Shown here in pieces: positions 62,472-64,000 of a stretch of 64,000 nucleotides of DNA. The translations under genes were made by a program, and so were the position numbers. Every line of letters begins with the position of its first letter. Positions within the stretch are counted from its first letter, which is position 1. The notes under the pieces were generated by a model. The model was given only the letters and a program-made list of their open reading frames with translations, searched no databases and was not told the origin of the DNA. This DNA comes from Desulfovibrio sp. Huiquan2017 (GTDB lineage Bacteria > Desulfobacterota > Desulfovibrionia > Desulfovibrionales > Desulfovibrionaceae): the NCBI RefSeq assembly GCF_017351175.1, contig NZ_JAFMPN010000013.1, positions 62,001 to 126,000 on the forward strand. The letters are read 5' to 3'.

Positions 62472-63308
62472 TTACCGGGACCGGTCCGGGAGCCCGCGCA
62501 GATACCGGCTCAATCCCTCGGCATAGCCCGAGGAGGCCAGGAAGCCGCAATTGTGATCCCCGGACAAGGCCCAGAAAAGCTTGGGCCCGCCATACCCTTC
62601 GAACAGACTCCGGCCCATGGCGTAGGGGACCAGGTCATCCTCCGGGCTGTGCAGGAACAGGGCGGGGATTCGAACCCCGGCCAGGGCGCGCTTATTGTCG
62701 TAGTGGTGGCGCACCAGCCAGTGGACCGGCAGCCAGGGATATCGGGCCGCCCCCATGTCCGCCACCGAGGTGAAGGTGGATTCCAGGATCAGCCCGCCGG
62801 GCTTTGTGTCCGCATCGGTCAAATCCGCCGCCAGCCGGGCGGCCACGCCCCCGCCCAGACTGCGCCCGAACAGGATTACATCTTCGGGCGCAAAGCCCTT
62901 CTCCCGCACCAGCCAGTCCCAGGCGGCCCGGGCGTCGCTGCGCGTGGCCTTTTCCGATGGCCTGCCTTCGCTCGATCCGTAGCCCGAATAGTCGAAGGCC
63001 AGCACCGAAAGGCCGAGTTCGTGAAATATTCCATACGTCGCCATCAGATGTGAAACGTTGCCCCCGTTGCCGTGGCACAAGAGCAGGACGCGGTCCGCGC
63101 CCGGGCGCGGCAGCCACCACCCGTGGATGCGCGTGCCCAGCCCGTTCGTCAGCCATACATCCTCGTACCGGAGGCCGGCCTGATCCGGCCGCGCGGCCCA
63201 TTCTTTGCGCGGGCAATAGACCAGCCCGCGCTGATTACAGAACACCCAGGCGGCGAGGCCCGCGTAGACCGCCATCGCGGCCGCGACTATGTCCCAAATT
63301 GTCCACAT
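62472..63308 (-). CDS. membrane-anchored alpha/beta hydrolase (BEM46/ABHD13-like)
   Basis: 278 residues from the ATG at 63308. One N-terminal helix (about 5-24, DIVAAAMAVYAGLAAWVF) anchors it. The hydrolase core shows LLLCHGNGGNVSHLMATYGI (oxyanion region), AFDYSGYGSSEGRPSE, the nucleophile elbow LFGRSLGGGVAARL (Ser near 147), Asp in HSPEDDLVPY and His in SGDHNCGFL. The Ser-Asp-His triad is complete. The substrate, probably an ester or thioester, is unknown. Confidence 0.87.
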   Translation of the reverse strand: MWTIWDIVAAAMAVYAGLAAWVFCNQRGLVYCPRKEWAARPDQAGLRYEDVWLTNGLGTRIHGWWLPRPGADRVLLLCHGNGGNVSHLMATYGIFHELGLSVLAFDYSGYGSSEGRPSEKATRSDARAAWDWLVREKGFAPEDVILFGRSLGGGVAARLAADLTDADTKPGGLILESTFTSVADMGAARYPWLPVHWLVRHHYDNKRALAGVRIPALFLHSPEDDLVPYAMGRSLFEGYGGPKLFWALSGDHNCGFLASSGYAEGLSRYLRGLPDRSR

Positions 63309-63381
63309 GCCCGGACCATAACATTGAGAAGCACGTTTGTGCACCCTTTCCATTTCCCGCACCTTGTTCTATTTTGCCGCC

Positions 63382-63987
63382 ATGGACATCGCAGGCATCA
63401 TTTTGGCCGGGGGCCTCGGCACCCGCATGGGCCATGTCAAAAAAGCGTTTTTGACCATCAGCGGCCGGACCATCCTCGATCGGCTGTTGGCGGTGTATCG
63501 CCCCTTGTTCTCCGAAATCCTCATCGCCGCGCGCGACAAGGACGACTACGGAGCGTATGACCTGCCCGTGGCCGAAGACCGATTCCCGGCCCGCTCGTCC
63601 ATGACCGGCATCCATGCGGGATTGACCGCCATGCGGGCTTCCCATGGGTTCATGGCCGCCTGCGACGGCCCGTTCCTCCAGTCCGGCCTGGTCCGGGCGC
63701 TCCTTGCCCAGGCCGCGCCTGAAGACGATGTGGTCATTCCCAGCAAGGATGACGGTTACCTCGAACCCCTTTGCGCCATCTATTCCAAGCGCTGCATCCC
63801 GCACATCGAAGCCCAGCTCGACCAGGAAAACTACCGCATCGTCTCCTTTTTCGAGCGCGTCCGGGTCAAGCCTGTTCCGGTCTCCCTGCTCCAGGCGGGC
63901 GATCCCCACCATATCTCCTTCTTTAACGTCAATTCCCCGGACGATTTGCGCCAGGCCGAGCGCCTGGCCGCCGAACTCGGGGTGTAG
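63382..63987 (+). CDS. mobA: molybdenum cofactor guanylyltransferase
   Basis: 201 residues from the ATG at 63382. GIILAGGLGTRMGHVKKAFL is the nucleotide-binding loop, and RSSMTGIHAGLTAM and FMAACDGPFLQSGLV mark the GTP and metal sites. It links GMP to molybdopterin for formate dehydrogenases and similar enzymes, which are abundant in sulfate reducers. Length is normal. It ends 13 bases before the end of the window. Confidence 0.9.
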   Translation: MDIAGIILAGGLGTRMGHVKKAFLTISGRTILDRLLAVYRPLFSEILIAARDKDDYGAYDLPVAEDRFPARSSMTGIHAGLTAMRASHGFMAACDGPFLQSGLVRALLAQAAPEDDVVIPSKDDGYLEPLCAIYSKRCIPHIEAQLDQENYRIVSFFERVRVKPVPVSLLQAGDPHHISFFNVNSPDDLRQAERLAAELGV

Positions 63988-64000
63988 GCGTCTCCGCCCG

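Noticed and set aside
1-64000. CRISPR arrays
   Set aside because: No regularly spaced direct repeats were seen on reading the window.

Overview
This window looks like part of the chromosome of a GC-rich, motile, Gram-negative anaerobe. The closest fit is a sulfate reducer of the Desulfovibrionaceae (Desulfovibrio or Pseudodesulfovibrio type). This is inferred from the class of hybrid cluster protein, the ptb-buk pair, the many HD-GYP/GGDEF/Cache signalling proteins, the bd-like multihaem cytochrome operon and the codon and GC style. No 16S or ribosomal marker is present, so the genus is not proven.

Bases 1 to about 10850 are an accessory island. It carries the end of a DUF4917 gene, a small membrane protein, a type I restriction subunit (hsdR) with a YgjP-like metallopeptidase, and a divergent cluster of XRE regulator, DNA methyltransferase and an unknown coiled-coil protein. 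After a structured non-coding stretch come two different tyrosine recombinases and an excisionase-like HTH protein. The second recombinase abuts the 3' end of a tRNA-Glu gene, a typical integration site; the other end of the island lies left of base 1.

From tRNA-Glu/tRNA-Lys (10.85-11.0 kb) to the right the sequence is core-like. It holds a PaaK-like ligase, a BASS transporter with a zinc-ribbon partner divergent from a Crp/Fnr regulator, rlmB, mltD, an HD-GYP protein, a solute-binding protein, sensor kinases, an iron alcohol dehydrogenase, hcp (hybrid cluster protein) with an FNR/HcpR-like site, and a signalling cluster (GAF-HD-GYP, HD, EAL-HDOD) followed by murI. Then come HDOD-CheR, the ilvN-like/ptb/buk operon and a DASS transporter coupled to a universal stress protein.

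The right third has several oddities. These are a VOC-HAD fusion, an isolated phage capsid gene pair between housekeeping genes, and a MocR regulator whose start codon sits inside its own putative operator, divergent from a LysE exporter. There is also a three-gene overlapping operon that joins a TsdA-like thiosulfate dehydrogenase to a bd-oxidase-like subunit with fused haem c and a membrane dihaem cytochrome. Next to it is a diadenylate-cyclase-like protein with an altered active-site motif. After these come an MCP with a C-terminal cytoplasmic Cache-like domain, a sensor-like protein with an LPxTG-like tail, a GGDEF protein and mobA.

The most promising candidates for undescribed biology are the TsdA/bd-like operon, the orphan capsid cassette, the DAC-like protein and the XRE-methyltransferase-coiled-coil cluster.
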